Assembly (NCBI GenBank): GCA_021373115.1
Contig: JAJFTI010000027.1
Location: 1-64,000, forward strand
Reading direction: 5' to 3'
From: Eubacteriales bacterium
GTDB lineage: Bacteria; Bacillota; Clostridia; Christensenellales; CAG-138
Length of the DNA stretch: 64,000 nt
The notes under the pieces: model-generated
Databases searched by the model: none
What the model was told of the DNA's origin: nothing
The model's input: the letters and a program-made list of their open reading frames with translations, nothing else
Program-made: the position numbers and the translations under genes
Part shown: one piece after another, positions 9,747-18,902 of the stretch
Position numbering within the stretch: the stretch's first letter is position 1
Layout: every line of letters starts with the position of its first letter

Positions 9747-10378
9747 AGCAGAAGAATAGCGCCGGGTATCGCCGTATTGGTCTTACCGGCGGAATCGGTT
9801 CCGGAAAAACCACCGCCGCAAAGCGGTTTGCCGAGCTGGGAGCCAAAGTGTACTCGGCGGACGATATTGCCCGGCGTGCGCTCGATCCGGGAACAAGTTG
9901 CTACGATCGCGTAGTTTCTGCGTTTGGCGAATCGATTCTGCTGCCGGACGGCGCGATCGACCGAAAACGTCTGGCGCGAATTGTATTTTCCGACGAATCC
10001 AAGCGAACGCTACTGAACGGAATCCTGCACCCCTACGTAATCGACCGTCTTTTTTCGGATGCGGATCAGGATTTTCAAGCGGAAAACTTTCGAATTGCCG
10101 TGTTTGACATACCGCTGCTCTTTGAAAGCGGGCTCGACGCGCAAATGGATACAACCATCGTCGTTGCCAGCGACACAGAAACGCGTATTCGCCGTGTGAT
10201 CGAGCGGGACGGTATTTCGCGGGAACAGGCGCTCCAGCGGATCCTTGTACAGATGCCGGATGAGGAAAAACGACTTCGCGCAAACTATGTGCTGGACAAC
10301 GACGGTTCCAAGGACGACCTGTGCCGTCGAGTTGACGCGCTTTATGAATTACTTCGGCCGGAGGAATCGAACGTTTGA
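9743..10378 (+). CDS. coaE: Dephospho-CoA kinase
   Basis: Catalyses the last step of coenzyme A synthesis, ATP-dependent phosphorylation of dephospho-CoA. The P-loop GGIGSGKTT is at about residue 16, and a DIPLLFESGLD block and a C-terminal R-rich lid region follow. The length of 211 aa is typical. The ATG overlaps the polA stop, and polA-coaE adjacency is common in Bacillota. The stop overlaps the start of the transglycosylase gene, so translation is probably coupled in both directions. Confidence 0.95.
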   Translation: MKQKNSAGYRRIGLTGGIGSGKTTAAKRFAELGAKVYSADDIARRALDPGTSCYDRVVSAFGESILLPDGAIDRKRLARIVFSDESKRTLLNGILHPYVIDRLFSDADQDFQAENFRIAVFDIPLLFESGLDAQMDTTIVVASDTETRIRRVIERDGISREQALQRILVQMPDEEKRLRANYVLDNDGSKDDLCRRVDALYELLRPEESNV

Positions 10379-11052
10379 ACGAACAATATAAGAACCGAAC
10401 GCCCGCGCGAAACCAAAAGAATCCGCGGCTGAGCAAGATTCAAATCGCTATTATTATCGTTGGGGCGCTTGTCTTTGCCGTTGCCGCCTCGTTTGCCGGG
10501 TATCTAATATATGAAAACGCGCTCTATCAGCAGGCGCTGCGGAATTACCCCGTTGCCTACAGCGAACTGATTTTGCAGTTTGCGGAGCAATACGATCTCG
10601 ATCCATATCTTGTCCAGTCCGTCATGCGCTGCGAAAGCAGCAACGACCCCGGCGCCGTAAGCGATGCCGGAGCGATCGGACTGATGCAGATTATGCCGGA
10701 TACGGCGACCTGGATTGCACACAAGCTCGATCTCGATGACGTTTATACGCAGGATATGCTTTATCTTCCGGAAACAAGCATTGAATTCGGCTGCTGGTAT
10801 CTCCACTTTTTAAGCGGCCGATTCAACGGGAATGTGAAAGAAATCGTTGCGGCGTATAACGCGGGTCACGGCAGCGTGGAAGACTGGCTCGCAGATCCGC
10901 GCTTTTCTGAAAACGGAGTGCTGGTAACCATTCCGTTTGAGCAAACCGCCCGCTATTACGAAAAGGTAATGGAAGCATACGAAAATTACACAACGCTCTA
11001 CCCCGACTTGTTCACCGTCACCGCGGATCAGACCTCGGTTGCCGCTGAATAG
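10375..11052 (+). CDS. Lytic transglycosylase, SLT domain
   Basis: Membrane-anchored murein lytic transglycosylase that would cleave the glycan strand to 1,6-anhydro ends. A single N-terminal membrane segment (about residues 24-45) is followed by an SLT domain starting near residue 65. The catalytic Glu is in VMRCESSNDPGA, with GAIGLMQIMPDTA and VAAYNAG motifs downstream. At 225 aa it is a compact SLT protein. The start is TTG 10375, overlapping the coaE stop, with GGAGG about ten bases before it. The gene sits between coaE and lspA, an arrangement seen in other Clostridia. Confidence 0.9.
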   Translation: MNEQYKNRTPARNQKNPRLSKIQIAIIIVGALVFAVAASFAGYLIYENALYQQALRNYPVAYSELILQFAEQYDLDPYLVQSVMRCESSNDPGAVSDAGAIGLMQIMPDTATWIAHKLDLDDVYTQDMLYLPETSIEFGCWYLHFLSGRFNGNVKEIVAAYNAGHGSVEDWLADPRFSENGVLVTIPFEQTARYYEKVMEAYENYTTLYPDLFTVTADQTSVAAE

Positions 11053-11096
11053 AAAGCATGCTATACTGAATGAAATTATTCGGAGGAAATACCGTT

Positions 11097-11627
11097 TTGC
11101 TTGAATTTATACTCATCGTTGTTTTGCTTGGGATCGATCAGGCGTCAAAATATCTGATTCAGATCTATCTTTCGCCGATCGGTTCATCTATTCCGGTGAT
11201 TCCGGGATTATTTCGTTTGACCAACGTACATAACATTGGCGCCGCGTGGGGAATGCTGGAAGGGTTTCGCTGGCTCTTCATTCCGCTCACCATACTGGTT
11301 GCCGCCGCGCTTGTCTACCTGTTAATCCGTTTTCGAAAAAGAGTTACCGTGTTTTCCCGCATTACACTTGTGCTGCTCTTTTCGGGCGCGGTTGGCAATC
11401 TTATCGACCGGATTCTGCTGGTCTATGTGCGGGATTTCCTCGATTTTTCAGCATTATACAACTTTCCGGTTTTCAACGTTGCGGACAGCTGCCTGACGAT
11501 CGGCTGCATCCTTCTAATCATCGACGCTCTATTCCTGAAAGAAAAATCGCTTTTTGAGCGCGTCTCCTTCAAAAACGGAGCGACCGAAGCAGCGAAAACG
11601 ACTTCGGGCGACGGCAAAGATGCCTGA
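11097..11627 (+). CDS. lspA: Lipoprotein signal peptidase (signal peptidase II)
   Basis: Inner-membrane aspartic protease that removes signal peptides from diacylglyceryl-prolipoproteins, such as the DUF885, GH114-like and ABC substrate-binding lipoproteins of this window. Four hydrophobic segments are visible. The two catalytic-Asp regions are the N-x-x-N-x-G-A-A-W-G block (TNVHNIGAAWG, with LIDR after it) and FNVADSCLTIG. I prefer TTG 11097 (176 aa) because GGAGG lies ten bases upstream; ATG 11070 lacks a good ribosome site. The end overlaps the start of the pseudouridine synthase gene. Confidence 0.93.
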   Translation: MLEFILIVVLLGIDQASKYLIQIYLSPIGSSIPVIPGLFRLTNVHNIGAAWGMLEGFRWLFIPLTILVAAALVYLLIRFRKRVTVFSRITLVLLFSGAVGNLIDRILLVYVRDFLDFSALYNFPVFNVADSCLTIGCILLIIDALFLKEKSLFERVSFKNGATEAAKTTSGDGKDA

Positions 11628-12594
11628 GCGGGAAACCATATTATGCTCCGTTTGCGCTCGGCTGGACGCGTTCGTCGCCAGTGAAACGGAGCTTTCTCGT
11701 ACGCAGGCGCAGCGCCTGATCCGTGACGGATCCATTCTGCTCAACGAAAAAGCGGCGAAGCCAAACGCAACGACCAACCCCGGGGATGTCGTTGAAATCA
11801 CTTTTCCGGATGCCGCGGAAACGGATGTGCTGCCGGAGGATATCCCGCTGGATATCGTTTATGAAGATTCCGACCTTCTCGTGGTTAATAAACCGCAGGG
11901 GATGGTGGTGCATCCGGCGCCGGGTCACGAAAGCGGAACCCTGGTGAACGCGTTGCTCTACCATGTTTCCGGTCTTTCCGGTATTGGCGGCGAGCGTCGT
12001 CCGGGGATCGTTCACCGCATCGATCGAATGACGTCCGGCCTTCTCGTGGTCGCAAAAAACGATGCGGCGCACCATGCGCTCAGCGAACAGTTTCAGAACC
12101 GCACGGCACACCGGAGTTATCTAGCACTGGTGGACGGCAACCTCAAACAGGATCAAGGAACGATCAATGCGCCGCTTGCACGGCATCCAGTTGATCGGAA
12201 ACGGATGGCCGTTTTGGCCGGCGGAAAGGAAGCGGTTACCCACTGGACGGTTGCCGCGCGTTACGGGCAGTATACGCTGCTGCAGGTCGAACTGGAAACC
12301 GGTCGAACACACCAGATTCGCGCGCATATGGCCAGCATCCAGCACCCCGTAACCGGGGATGATGTATATGGCCGGGAGAAGATGCCCTTTGGTTTATCCG
12401 GGCAGGCGCTGCACGGGTATCGTCTTCGATTCCTTCACCCGCGGGATCAGCGGGAGATGCTGTTTTATGCGCCAATTCCGCCGTACTTCATAACCGCCCT
12501 GCAAAAGGCGGGGGAGACGCGGTCTGAAAATGAACTGCTGGAATCGTTGAAACTTCTGGAACGCGTTTACGCAACGCAGATCCTTTCCCAATAA
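11620..12594 (+). CDS. RluA/RluD-family 23S rRNA pseudouridine synthase
   Basis: Converts uridines in large-subunit rRNA (or tRNA) to pseudouridine. An N-terminal S4 RNA-binding domain (SRTQAQRLIRDGSILLNE, about residues 25-45) is followed by the catalytic domain with the family motif HRIDRMTSGLLVVAKN (about 130), whose Asp is the nucleophile, and by the ETGRTHQIRAHM block. The length of 324 aa fits RluD. ATG 11620 overlaps the lspA end by eight bases; a longer frame starting at 11554 would lie inside lspA. The lspA-rluD pair is a conserved Bacillota arrangement. The exact target positions cannot be read from sequence. Confidence 0.93.
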   Translation: MPERETILCSVCARLDAFVASETELSRTQAQRLIRDGSILLNEKAAKPNATTNPGDVVEITFPDAAETDVLPEDIPLDIVYEDSDLLVVNKPQGMVVHPAPGHESGTLVNALLYHVSGLSGIGGERRPGIVHRIDRMTSGLLVVAKNDAAHHALSEQFQNRTAHRSYLALVDGNLKQDQGTINAPLARHPVDRKRMAVLAGGKEAVTHWTVAARYGQYTLLQVELETGRTHQIRAHMASIQHPVTGDDVYGREKMPFGLSGQALHGYRLRFLHPRDQREMLFYAPIPPYFITALQKAGETRSENELLESLKLLERVYATQILSQ

Positions 12595-12649
12595 ACAATC
12601 GACTGGATCGAAAGAAACGTTATATCGGAATAGAGTAAGGAGACGGATC

Positions 12650-14515
12650 ATGAAACGTACGCATCGACTGCTTGCAATGCTGTTTGCGCTCATTCTCATC
12701 GCGAGCACATTATTGGGCTGTAAACTTTCGAATGGTCAGGGCGACGCGCAGCCCATTACCATCGATACCGCCGAAGCGGGACAAACCGCCGCTCCGGAAG
12801 AAACCGCTGCTCCGACGCCGACATTTACAATCAGTCAGGCGGCGCTGGATTCGCTGAACACGCTGGATATGGACGTGTTCCGCTGGTATGCAACATCGGA
12901 CGGCTATTCCTTCCACATGTTCATTGATGATCCGTCCAAATACAGCATCGATCCAGCGACGGTGAAGATGACCTTAGGTGAATTTACCGAGGAGGATACC
13001 GACCGTCTTACGGTGGAAGCGGGGGCATATCTTGCCCGATTCGAAGCGATCAACCGCGAAGAGATTCCGCAGGAGCGCCAGTTTTCCTACGATGTTCTCC
13101 ATCAAATTCTCATGGATCTTGCAGAACCGAACGAATATAAGTATTACTACGAACCGCTGACCGAATACAGCGGCCTGCAGGCGAATCTGCCGCTTTCTTT
13201 CGCTTTATTCGAGCTGAAAAACACGCGTGACGTTGAAGATTACCTTGCTCTGCTTGCGGACATGCCGCGCTATCTTGGTCAGGTGCTTGCCTATGAGCAG
13301 AAACGAGCCGAGTTGGAAATGTTCATGACCGAGCCTGCGCTCGATGCGATTCTGGAGGACTGCAAGGCTATCATCGATTCGCGCGACACCTCGTTTCTCT
13401 ACACAACGTTCAACGATGCAATCGATCAGTTAACCAATCTGTCGCCCGAACAGGCGCAGACATATAAGGACAAGAACGAAAGTCTGCTTCAGAACGAGTA
13501 TATCAACGCATACCAAACGCTTTACGACGGATTGAAATCGCTCAGAAAGAGTTGTCGCAGCTATGAGGAAGCGTCCACGTATAACGAAACGCAGAAGAGC
13601 TATTTTGAATTCTGCATGCAGGATGAAGCCTGCAATGCTTTAAGCGTGGAAGAAACACTTGAAATGCTCAAAAACGAGTATTTCTATCTGCTGTATGATA
13701 TCTACTCGATCCAGGATCAGAATCCGGATATTTTCGATACGCAGATCAACCTTTCCAGCGGAAACATGGAGACGGATCTGGACTACCTGAAAACCGTGAT
13801 CAGCCCGATCTTGCCGCAGCTGCCGGAGCACAATCTCCTCTTGACGGACGTCCCGGAAGAATTACAGGATATGTTCGCCCCCGCGGCCTATGTCATTCCG
13901 GCGCTGGACGACTGGAAGGACAATATTATCTACATCAATACCGCAACCGAAGATCAAACGCTGCTGCTTACGCTTGCGCACGAGGGATATCCGGGACATC
14001 TGTACCAGTATATCGATCAGCGCAGCAACGAGAACATTGGAACCATGCAGCGCGTGATGAACTTTGGCGGATATGCGGAAGGCTGGGCACAGTTTGCGGA
14101 GTACCTTGTGGCGGTGAATCAAACCAAATACGATTCGAACTATGTTCGATTCCAGTTTGATTATAATGTGCTGTTTAACGCAATTCTGCCGGCCATGCTC
14201 AGCATCCTTGTGAATTACTATGGCTACAGCGAGGAAGCGCTGCAGAACTATGTTACCGCCGTTGGTCTGGACGGCGAACAGATCGTTTCGGCCTATTATG
14301 AAACCGTTGTGGATCAGCCATACTACTTTTTTGAATACGCGGTGGGATACAGCCAACTGGCGCAACTGTACCGCGATGAACAGGATAACCTTGGGGACAA
14401 ATTTGACATGGCTTCGTTTCTCAGGACCTATCTTGACCTTGGGCCTGGCTACTATGAGCTTATCCGCGAAAAAATGGATGTCTGGGCGGACGGATTGGTC
14501 AGCGACGCGGCATGA
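12650..14515 (+). CDS. DUF885 family lipoprotein, putative zinc metallopeptidase
   Basis: Surface lipoprotein: a basic N-terminus, hydrophobic stretch and lipobox LLGC (Cys at about residue 23), then a Thr/Ala/Pro-rich spacer. The body is a DUF885 domain; members are predicted gluzincin-like peptidases. The motif HEGYPGHLYQ (about 445) resembles HExxH with an inserted spacing (H-E-G-x-P-G-H), and a Glu-containing helix follows (GYAEGWAQFAEYL). Length 621 aa is usual. AAGGAG precedes ATG 12650. The substrate is unknown; a role in extracellular peptide breakdown is inferred. No terminator was found between its stop and the valS promoter four bases later. Confidence 0.85.
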   Translation: MKRTHRLLAMLFALILIASTLLGCKLSNGQGDAQPITIDTAEAGQTAAPEETAAPTPTFTISQAALDSLNTLDMDVFRWYATSDGYSFHMFIDDPSKYSIDPATVKMTLGEFTEEDTDRLTVEAGAYLARFEAINREEIPQERQFSYDVLHQILMDLAEPNEYKYYYEPLTEYSGLQANLPLSFALFELKNTRDVEDYLALLADMPRYLGQVLAYEQKRAELEMFMTEPALDAILEDCKAIIDSRDTSFLYTTFNDAIDQLTNLSPEQAQTYKDKNESLLQNEYINAYQTLYDGLKSLRKSCRSYEEASTYNETQKSYFEFCMQDEACNALSVEETLEMLKNEYFYLLYDIYSIQDQNPDIFDTQINLSSGNMETDLDYLKTVISPILPQLPEHNLLLTDVPEELQDMFAPAAYVIPALDDWKDNIIYINTATEDQTLLLTLAHEGYPGHLYQYIDQRSNENIGTMQRVMNFGGYAEGWAQFAEYLVAVNQTKYDSNYVRFQFDYNVLFNAILPAMLSILVNYYGYSEEALQNYVTAVGLDGEQIVSAYYETVVDQPYYFFEYAVGYSQLAQLYRDEQDNLGDKFDMASFLRTYLDLGPGYYELIREKMDVWADGLVSDAA

Positions 14516-14519
14516 TTGC

Positions 14520-14548
14520 TTGACAAAATCATCTATTTCGGCTAGACT
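14520..14548 (+). promoter_or_regulatory. Promoter of the valS T-box transcript
   Basis: TTGACA, 17 bases, TAGACT, starting four bases after the DUF885 stop. Transcription would begin near 14555 and enter the T-box leader. Confidence 0.65.
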
Positions 14549-14554
14549 GACCAC

Positions 14555-14822
14555 AATTGGATGAATGAAACGGCTGCGAAAATGAGGAGTACGCGAAGCG
14601 TCCGCAGAAGAGAGACTGCCCTTTGAGCTGTAAGGCGGTTTGCGGAAGAGCGCGGAAGGTCGCATGGGAGCCGGAAACGTCACGGATTATTCCCAGCGTT
14701 TTCCGAATCAACCGCGTTAAGGTTTGCTAAGAGGAATGCCGAGCGATCATTCGCGGCGGCATTCAACAAAGGTGGTACCGCGAACGTCCGCTTCGTCCTT
14801 TGGCGAGGCGGACGTTTTAATT
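14555..14822 (+). promoter_or_regulatory. T-box leader controlling valS
   Basis: tRNA-sensing riboswitch that reads uncharged tRNA-Val and allows read-through into valS. The conserved T-box AACAAAGGTGGTACCGCG is at 14765-14782. It is followed by a terminator hairpin (ACGTCCGC...GCGGACGT, 14784-14817) and a T-run. Stem I features are visible: an AGTA turn near 14590, an AGAGAG bulge near 14610 and a GCTGTAAG loop near 14626. The likely specifier codon is GTC (Val) at 14679-14681, followed by A. Placement of the specifier is by analogy and less certain than the T-box itself. Confidence 0.92.
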
Positions 14823-14857
14823 TACGATTTACATTTGGAAGGCAGGAAGAGAACAAC

Positions 14858-17488
14858 ATGCATCCCGAAATGGAAAAAACCTATGATCACACACGTGTGG
14901 AAACCGCTCTATACAAAAAGTGGGAGGAGAAGGGCTATTTCCATGCGCGTCCAAATACCGGAAAACCGCCGTATACCATCGTAATTCCGCCGCCGAATAT
15001 CACGGGCAGGCTGCACATGGGACATGCGATCGATGAAACGCTGCAGGATGTGCTGATTCGCTACAAGCGCATGAGCGGCTTTGAAACGCTTTGGATGCCG
15101 GGTACGGATCACGCGTCCATTGCAACCGAAGTTAAGATTGTGGAACAGATGGCAAAAGAAGGGCTGACCAAGAAAGATATCGGCCGCGAAGGCTTCTTAA
15201 AACGTGCCTGGGCCTGGCGCGAAGAATATGGCTCCACCATTGTCAAGCAGCTGCGCTATCTTGGATCCTCCTGCGATTGGGAACGCGAGCGCTTTACCAT
15301 GGACGACGGCTGCAATAAAGCGGTGATAAAAGTATTTGTGAGCCTTTACAACAAAGGCTTGATTTACCGCGGGGACCGGATTATCAATTGGTGTCCGGAC
15401 TGCAAGACGGCGCTTTCCGACGCTGAGGTGGAATACGAGGAGCAGAGCAGCCATCTCTGGCATGTTCGTTACGACGCTCCGGACAAGAGCTACTCCATTA
15501 CGGTTGCGACCACGCGCCCGGAAACCATGCTGGGCGACACTGCGGTTGCGGTGAATCCCGAAGATCCCCGCTATAAGGATTTGATCGGCAAAACCGTCGT
15601 TATTCCCGCGGTGGGACGGGAAATCCCTATCGTCGGCGACGAATACTGCGAAATGGAATTCGGCACAGGCGCCGTTAAAATCACGCCGGGTCATGATCCG
15701 AACGACTTTGAAGTTGCACAGCGCCATCAGCTGCCGGTGCTTCGCGTGTATACGGACAATGGTTATATCAACGAACTCGGCGGTAAATACGTGGGTATGG
15801 AGCGCTATGAGTGCCGTAAAGCCATCGTAAAGGATCTGGAGGAAAGCGGTAATCTGATTAAGATTGAACCGTACTCGCACAATGTCGGCACCTGCTACCG
15901 CTGCCATACGACCATTGAACCCATCGTATCCAAACAGTGGTTTGTAGATATGAAACCGCTCGCCGCTTCGGCGATCGAAGCGGTTCGAAGCGGCGAGATT
16001 AAATTCGTACCCGAGCGCTTCGAGAAAACCTATTTCAACTGGATGGAGAACATCCGCGACTGGTGCATCTCCCGCCAGCTCTGGTGGGGGCATCGTATAC
16101 CGGCTTACTATTGTGACGCATGCGGAAAAATGGTCGTTGCGGAGGAAGCACCGGATAAGTGTCCGGACTGCGGCGGCGCCCTAAGACAGGATGAAGATGT
16201 ACTCGACACATGGTTCAGCTCCGGCATGTGGCCATTTTCCACGCTCGGTTATCCGGAGGAAACGGATGAACTGAAGTATTTTTATCCAACCAGCACACTC
16301 GTGACCGGCTACGATATTATCTTCTTCTGGGTCGCCCGAATGATCGTATTCGGCTACGAAGTAATGAAGGAACGCCCGTTTGAAACGGTATACGTTCACG
16401 GGATCATGCGCGACAGCCTTGGCAGAAAGATGAGCAAGTCGCTGGGTAACGGAATCGATCCGCTGGAAGTCATCGAGAAACACGGCGCGGATTCGCTGCG
16501 TTTTTCGCTGCTTGCAGGCAATTCTTCCGGAAACGACATGCGTTTTTACTGGGAAAAGGTGGAGGCCGCGCGGAACTTCTGCAACAAGATCTATAATGCC
16601 GCGCGTTTCGTGCTGATGGGCGTTTCGGAAACAAACATGGAGCTGCCGGGTGAGGATATGCTTGAAATTGCGGATCGCTGGATTTTAAGCCGCCTCAACG
16701 AAATCATCGGAGAAGTAACGCGAAACCTGGATGGTTACGAGCTTGGTCTGGCCTCGCAGAAGATATACGATTTCATTTGGTCGGAATACTGCGACTGGTA
16801 CATTGAAATTGCGAAATCGCGGCTTTATGGAGAAAATGCCGAAGAGAAAGCGGTCGTTTCCAGTGTGCTGATTCACGTGTTCAAAGCAAGCCTGAAACTG
16901 CTGCATCCATTCATGCCGTTTATTACAGAGGAAATTTTCACCAAGCTCTCTGACGAAGAAACCATCATGCTCTCCGCCTGGCCAAAGCAGAACGAACGAT
17001 ATTCGTTTGATGCGGATTGTGCTCGCATGAACAAGCTGATGGAGCTTGTTCGGGCAATCCGTAACCTTCGCGCGGAAATGAAGGTTCCGCCGGCGCAGAA
17101 GATCAGCGCGCGTCTGATCGTTGATGCGGCGGATATAGATGCTTTTTCCGCCATGGGCGGCTATCTGAATAAACTTGCTGGCGTGGAGCGCGTTACCGTT
17201 TCCGCGGAAGCGGGGGAGATCCCCAAGAGCGATATGCATATCGTCTGCGAAGGCGCAGAAGCGGTCATACCGCTTTCCTCGCTCATTGATCCCGAAAAGG
17301 AACGCGCGCGTGTTCAGAAGGAAATCGAACGCGTGTCGGCCGATATCGAGCGCGCAAATGCCAAGCTGAACAATGCCGGATTCCTGGCGAAAGCTCCGCA
17401 AAGCGTAGTCGAAGAGGAACAGGGCAAGCTCGCTCTTTCAAAGGATATGCTGAATAAACTGCTAGAGCGTCTGGGCTCGCTGAACTAA
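14858..17488 (+). CDS. valS: Valyl-tRNA synthetase
   Basis: Charges tRNA-Val with valine in the cytosol and edits misacylated Thr. It is a class I synthetase of 876 aa with the HIGH signature in PPNITGRLHMGHA (about residue 50), the editing (CP1) domain with TTRPETMLGDTAVAVNP (about 215), KMSKS in GRKMSKSLGNG (about 525), an anticodon-binding domain, and a C-terminal coiled coil (about 805-876). A CysX2Cys...CPDCGG zinc pattern sits near 420-440. GGAAG precedes ATG 14858. Expression is under the T-box leader immediately upstream. Confidence 0.98.
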   Translation: MHPEMEKTYDHTRVETALYKKWEEKGYFHARPNTGKPPYTIVIPPPNITGRLHMGHAIDETLQDVLIRYKRMSGFETLWMPGTDHASIATEVKIVEQMAKEGLTKKDIGREGFLKRAWAWREEYGSTIVKQLRYLGSSCDWERERFTMDDGCNKAVIKVFVSLYNKGLIYRGDRIINWCPDCKTALSDAEVEYEEQSSHLWHVRYDAPDKSYSITVATTRPETMLGDTAVAVNPEDPRYKDLIGKTVVIPAVGREIPIVGDEYCEMEFGTGAVKITPGHDPNDFEVAQRHQLPVLRVYTDNGYINELGGKYVGMERYECRKAIVKDLEESGNLIKIEPYSHNVGTCYRCHTTIEPIVSKQWFVDMKPLAASAIEAVRSGEIKFVPERFEKTYFNWMENIRDWCISRQLWWGHRIPAYYCDACGKMVVAEEAPDKCPDCGGALRQDEDVLDTWFSSGMWPFSTLGYPEETDELKYFYPTSTLVTGYDIIFFWVARMIVFGYEVMKERPFETVYVHGIMRDSLGRKMSKSLGNGIDPLEVIEKHGADSLRFSLLAGNSSGNDMRFYWEKVEAARNFCNKIYNAARFVLMGVSETNMELPGEDMLEIADRWILSRLNEIIGEVTRNLDGYELGLASQKIYDFIWSEYCDWYIEIAKSRLYGENAEEKAVVSSVLIHVFKASLKLLHPFMPFITEEIFTKLSDEETIMLSAWPKQNERYSFDADCARMNKLMELVRAIRNLRAEMKVPPAQKISARLIVDAADIDAFSAMGGYLNKLAGVERVTVSAEAGEIPKSDMHIVCEGAEAVIPLSSLIDPEKERARVQKEIERVSADIERANAKLNNAGFLAKAPQSVVEEEQGKLALSKDMLNKLLERLGSLN

Positions 17489-17510
17489 CCGAAATACGGA
17501 GGGTTGTTCC

Positions 17511-18323
17511 ATGCGTACAAACGAGATTCGATTCGGTGTTATTGGTACGGGCAATATGGGGGAAGCCATCGTGCGCGGGTTCTATCAGAGCGGCGTTGCT
17601 TCCGGGGTTAAAACAACGATTTATGACCCGGATACAGAAAAGTGCCGTCAGCTGGAAAAGACCCTGCCCGTAGAATCCGCTTCCTCTCTGGAGGCGCTGA
17701 TTGAGCGAAGCGACATACTCCTGATCGCCATCAAACCAAACATATGTACGCATGTGTTTCAGGAGCAGCATGATCGCTTTTCCGGGAAAGCCGTCATTTC
17801 CATAGCGGCAGGGTGGGGAGGGGAGCGGCTGAAAAAAGCGCTCCCGGCCGATACGCGAATTTTGCGCGTCATGCCAAACACACCGGCGATGGTTGGCGAG
17901 GGTATGATTGTATTTGAAACAGGCGATTCCTTAACGGCGGACGAACGGTCGTTTGCACAAACGTTGTTCGGATCGGTTGGGGATGTAATCAGCGTCGAAC
18001 CAAAGCTCATGGACGCAGTGACCGCCGTCAGTGGCAGCGGTCCCGCCTATGTTTATCTGTTTATCGAAGCACTGGCGGACGGCGGCGTGAAAGCGGGACT
18101 TCCGCGCCCCGTCGCGCTTAAACTCGCGGCACAAACGGTGAAGGGCTCCGCCATGATGGTTTCGGAAACCGGCGTGCATCCGGGCGAACTGAAGGATCGT
18201 GTCTGTTCGCCGGGCGGAACCACAATTGAAGCCGTTGCTGTGCTCGAACAGCATGGATTCCGCGGCGCTGTGATCGCCGCCGTGGAAGCTTGCCGGGAGA
18301 AATCTGAACGAATGAGTAAATAA
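17511..18323 (+). CDS. proC: Pyrroline-5-carboxylate reductase
   Basis: Last step of proline synthesis: NAD(P)H reduction of 1-pyrroline-5-carboxylate. The N-terminal Rossmann motif GVIGTGNMGEAIVRG (about residue 9) and the C-terminal signature (AVSGSGPAYVYLF, then VHPGELKDRVCSPGGTTIEA) are intact. The length of 270 aa is standard. GGAGG lies nine bases before ATG 17511. It follows valS by 22 bases and may share its transcript. Confidence 0.96.
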   Translation: MRTNEIRFGVIGTGNMGEAIVRGFYQSGVASGVKTTIYDPDTEKCRQLEKTLPVESASSLEALIERSDILLIAIKPNICTHVFQEQHDRFSGKAVISIAAGWGGERLKKALPADTRILRVMPNTPAMVGEGMIVFETGDSLTADERSFAQTLFGSVGDVISVEPKLMDAVTAVSGSGPAYVYLFIEALADGGVKAGLPRPVALKLAAQTVKGSAMMVSETGVHPGELKDRVCSPGGTTIEAVAVLEQHGFRGAVIAAVEACREKSERMSK

Positions 18324-18352
18324 TATATTATATATTATTTAGAGAGAACAGG

Positions 18353-18805
18353 ATGAAGAAGCAGGTTACCATATATACGGACGGCGCATGCTCCGGAAAT
18401 CCGGGTCCCGGCGGCTGGGGCGCAGTCTTGTTGTATCAGGATCAGAAGAAGGAATTGTCCGGATTCGAACCCGATACTACGAATAATCGCATGGAACTGA
18501 CGGCTGTAATTGAAGCAATCCGCGCGTTAAAAGCGCCATGCGCATTATCAATTTATACGGACAGCGCGTATGTTTGCAATGCGTTCCATAACGGCTGGCT
18601 GCAGAACTGGTTAGGCAACGGCTGGAAAACCGCATCCAAGCGTCCGGTTGAAAATCAGGATCTCTGGCTTGTGCTGTTGGACATGCTGCGGATACATGAG
18701 TTCACATTCATAAAAGTCAAAGGTCATTCCGATAATCCGCTGAACAATCGATGCGACGAGCTTGCCCGTCTTGCAATTAAACAGGCGCTGGCACCAGTAC
18801 AATAA
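18353..18805 (+). CDS. rnhA: Ribonuclease HI
   Basis: Degrades the RNA strand of RNA-DNA hybrids. The 150-aa protein has the full catalytic set: Asp in YTDGACSGNPGPGGWG, Glu in NRMELTAVIEA, Asp in YTDSAYV and Asp in NNRCDELAR. It has E. coli-type length with no hybrid-binding domain. A purely A/T stretch (18324-18345) separates it from proC. No intrinsic terminator with a T-run was seen after its stop; a palindrome there belongs to the next promoter. Confidence 0.95.
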   Translation: MKKQVTIYTDGACSGNPGPGGWGAVLLYQDQKKELSGFEPDTTNNRMELTAVIEAIRALKAPCALSIYTDSAYVCNAFHNGWLQNWLGNGWKTASKRPVENQDLWLVLLDMLRIHEFTFIKVKGHSDNPLNNRCDELARLAIKQALAPVQ

Positions 18806-18822
18806 TACCGTATTTTTGATAT

Positions 18823-18856
18823 AACTATTCGTTAAACTTGTCTTTAACGAATAGTT
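18823..18856. repeat. Perfect 14-bp inverted repeat over the recombinase promoter
   Basis: AACTATTCGTTAAA and its exact complement (TTTAACGAATAGTT) are separated by CTTGTC. There is no T-run on either side, so it does not look like a terminator. The repeat covers the -35 element of the recombinase promoter, which fits an operator for a dimeric repressor. Confidence 0.8.
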
Positions 18857-18866
18857 GTGATATAGT
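18838..18866 (+). promoter_or_regulatory. Promoter of the tyrosine recombinase gene
   Basis: TTGTCT, 17 bases, TATAGT. The -35 lies in the loop and right arm of the 14-bp palindrome. The start codon is 36 bases downstream. Confidence 0.6.
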
Positions 18867-18902
18867 AAAACCATAAGAAATCATAGTTTTAAGGCGGTTC
18901 TT

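Noticed and set aside
15197..16093. 298-codon open frame antisense to valS
   Set aside because: A shadow frame created by codon bias of valS; no domain recognised and no ribosome site or promoter.
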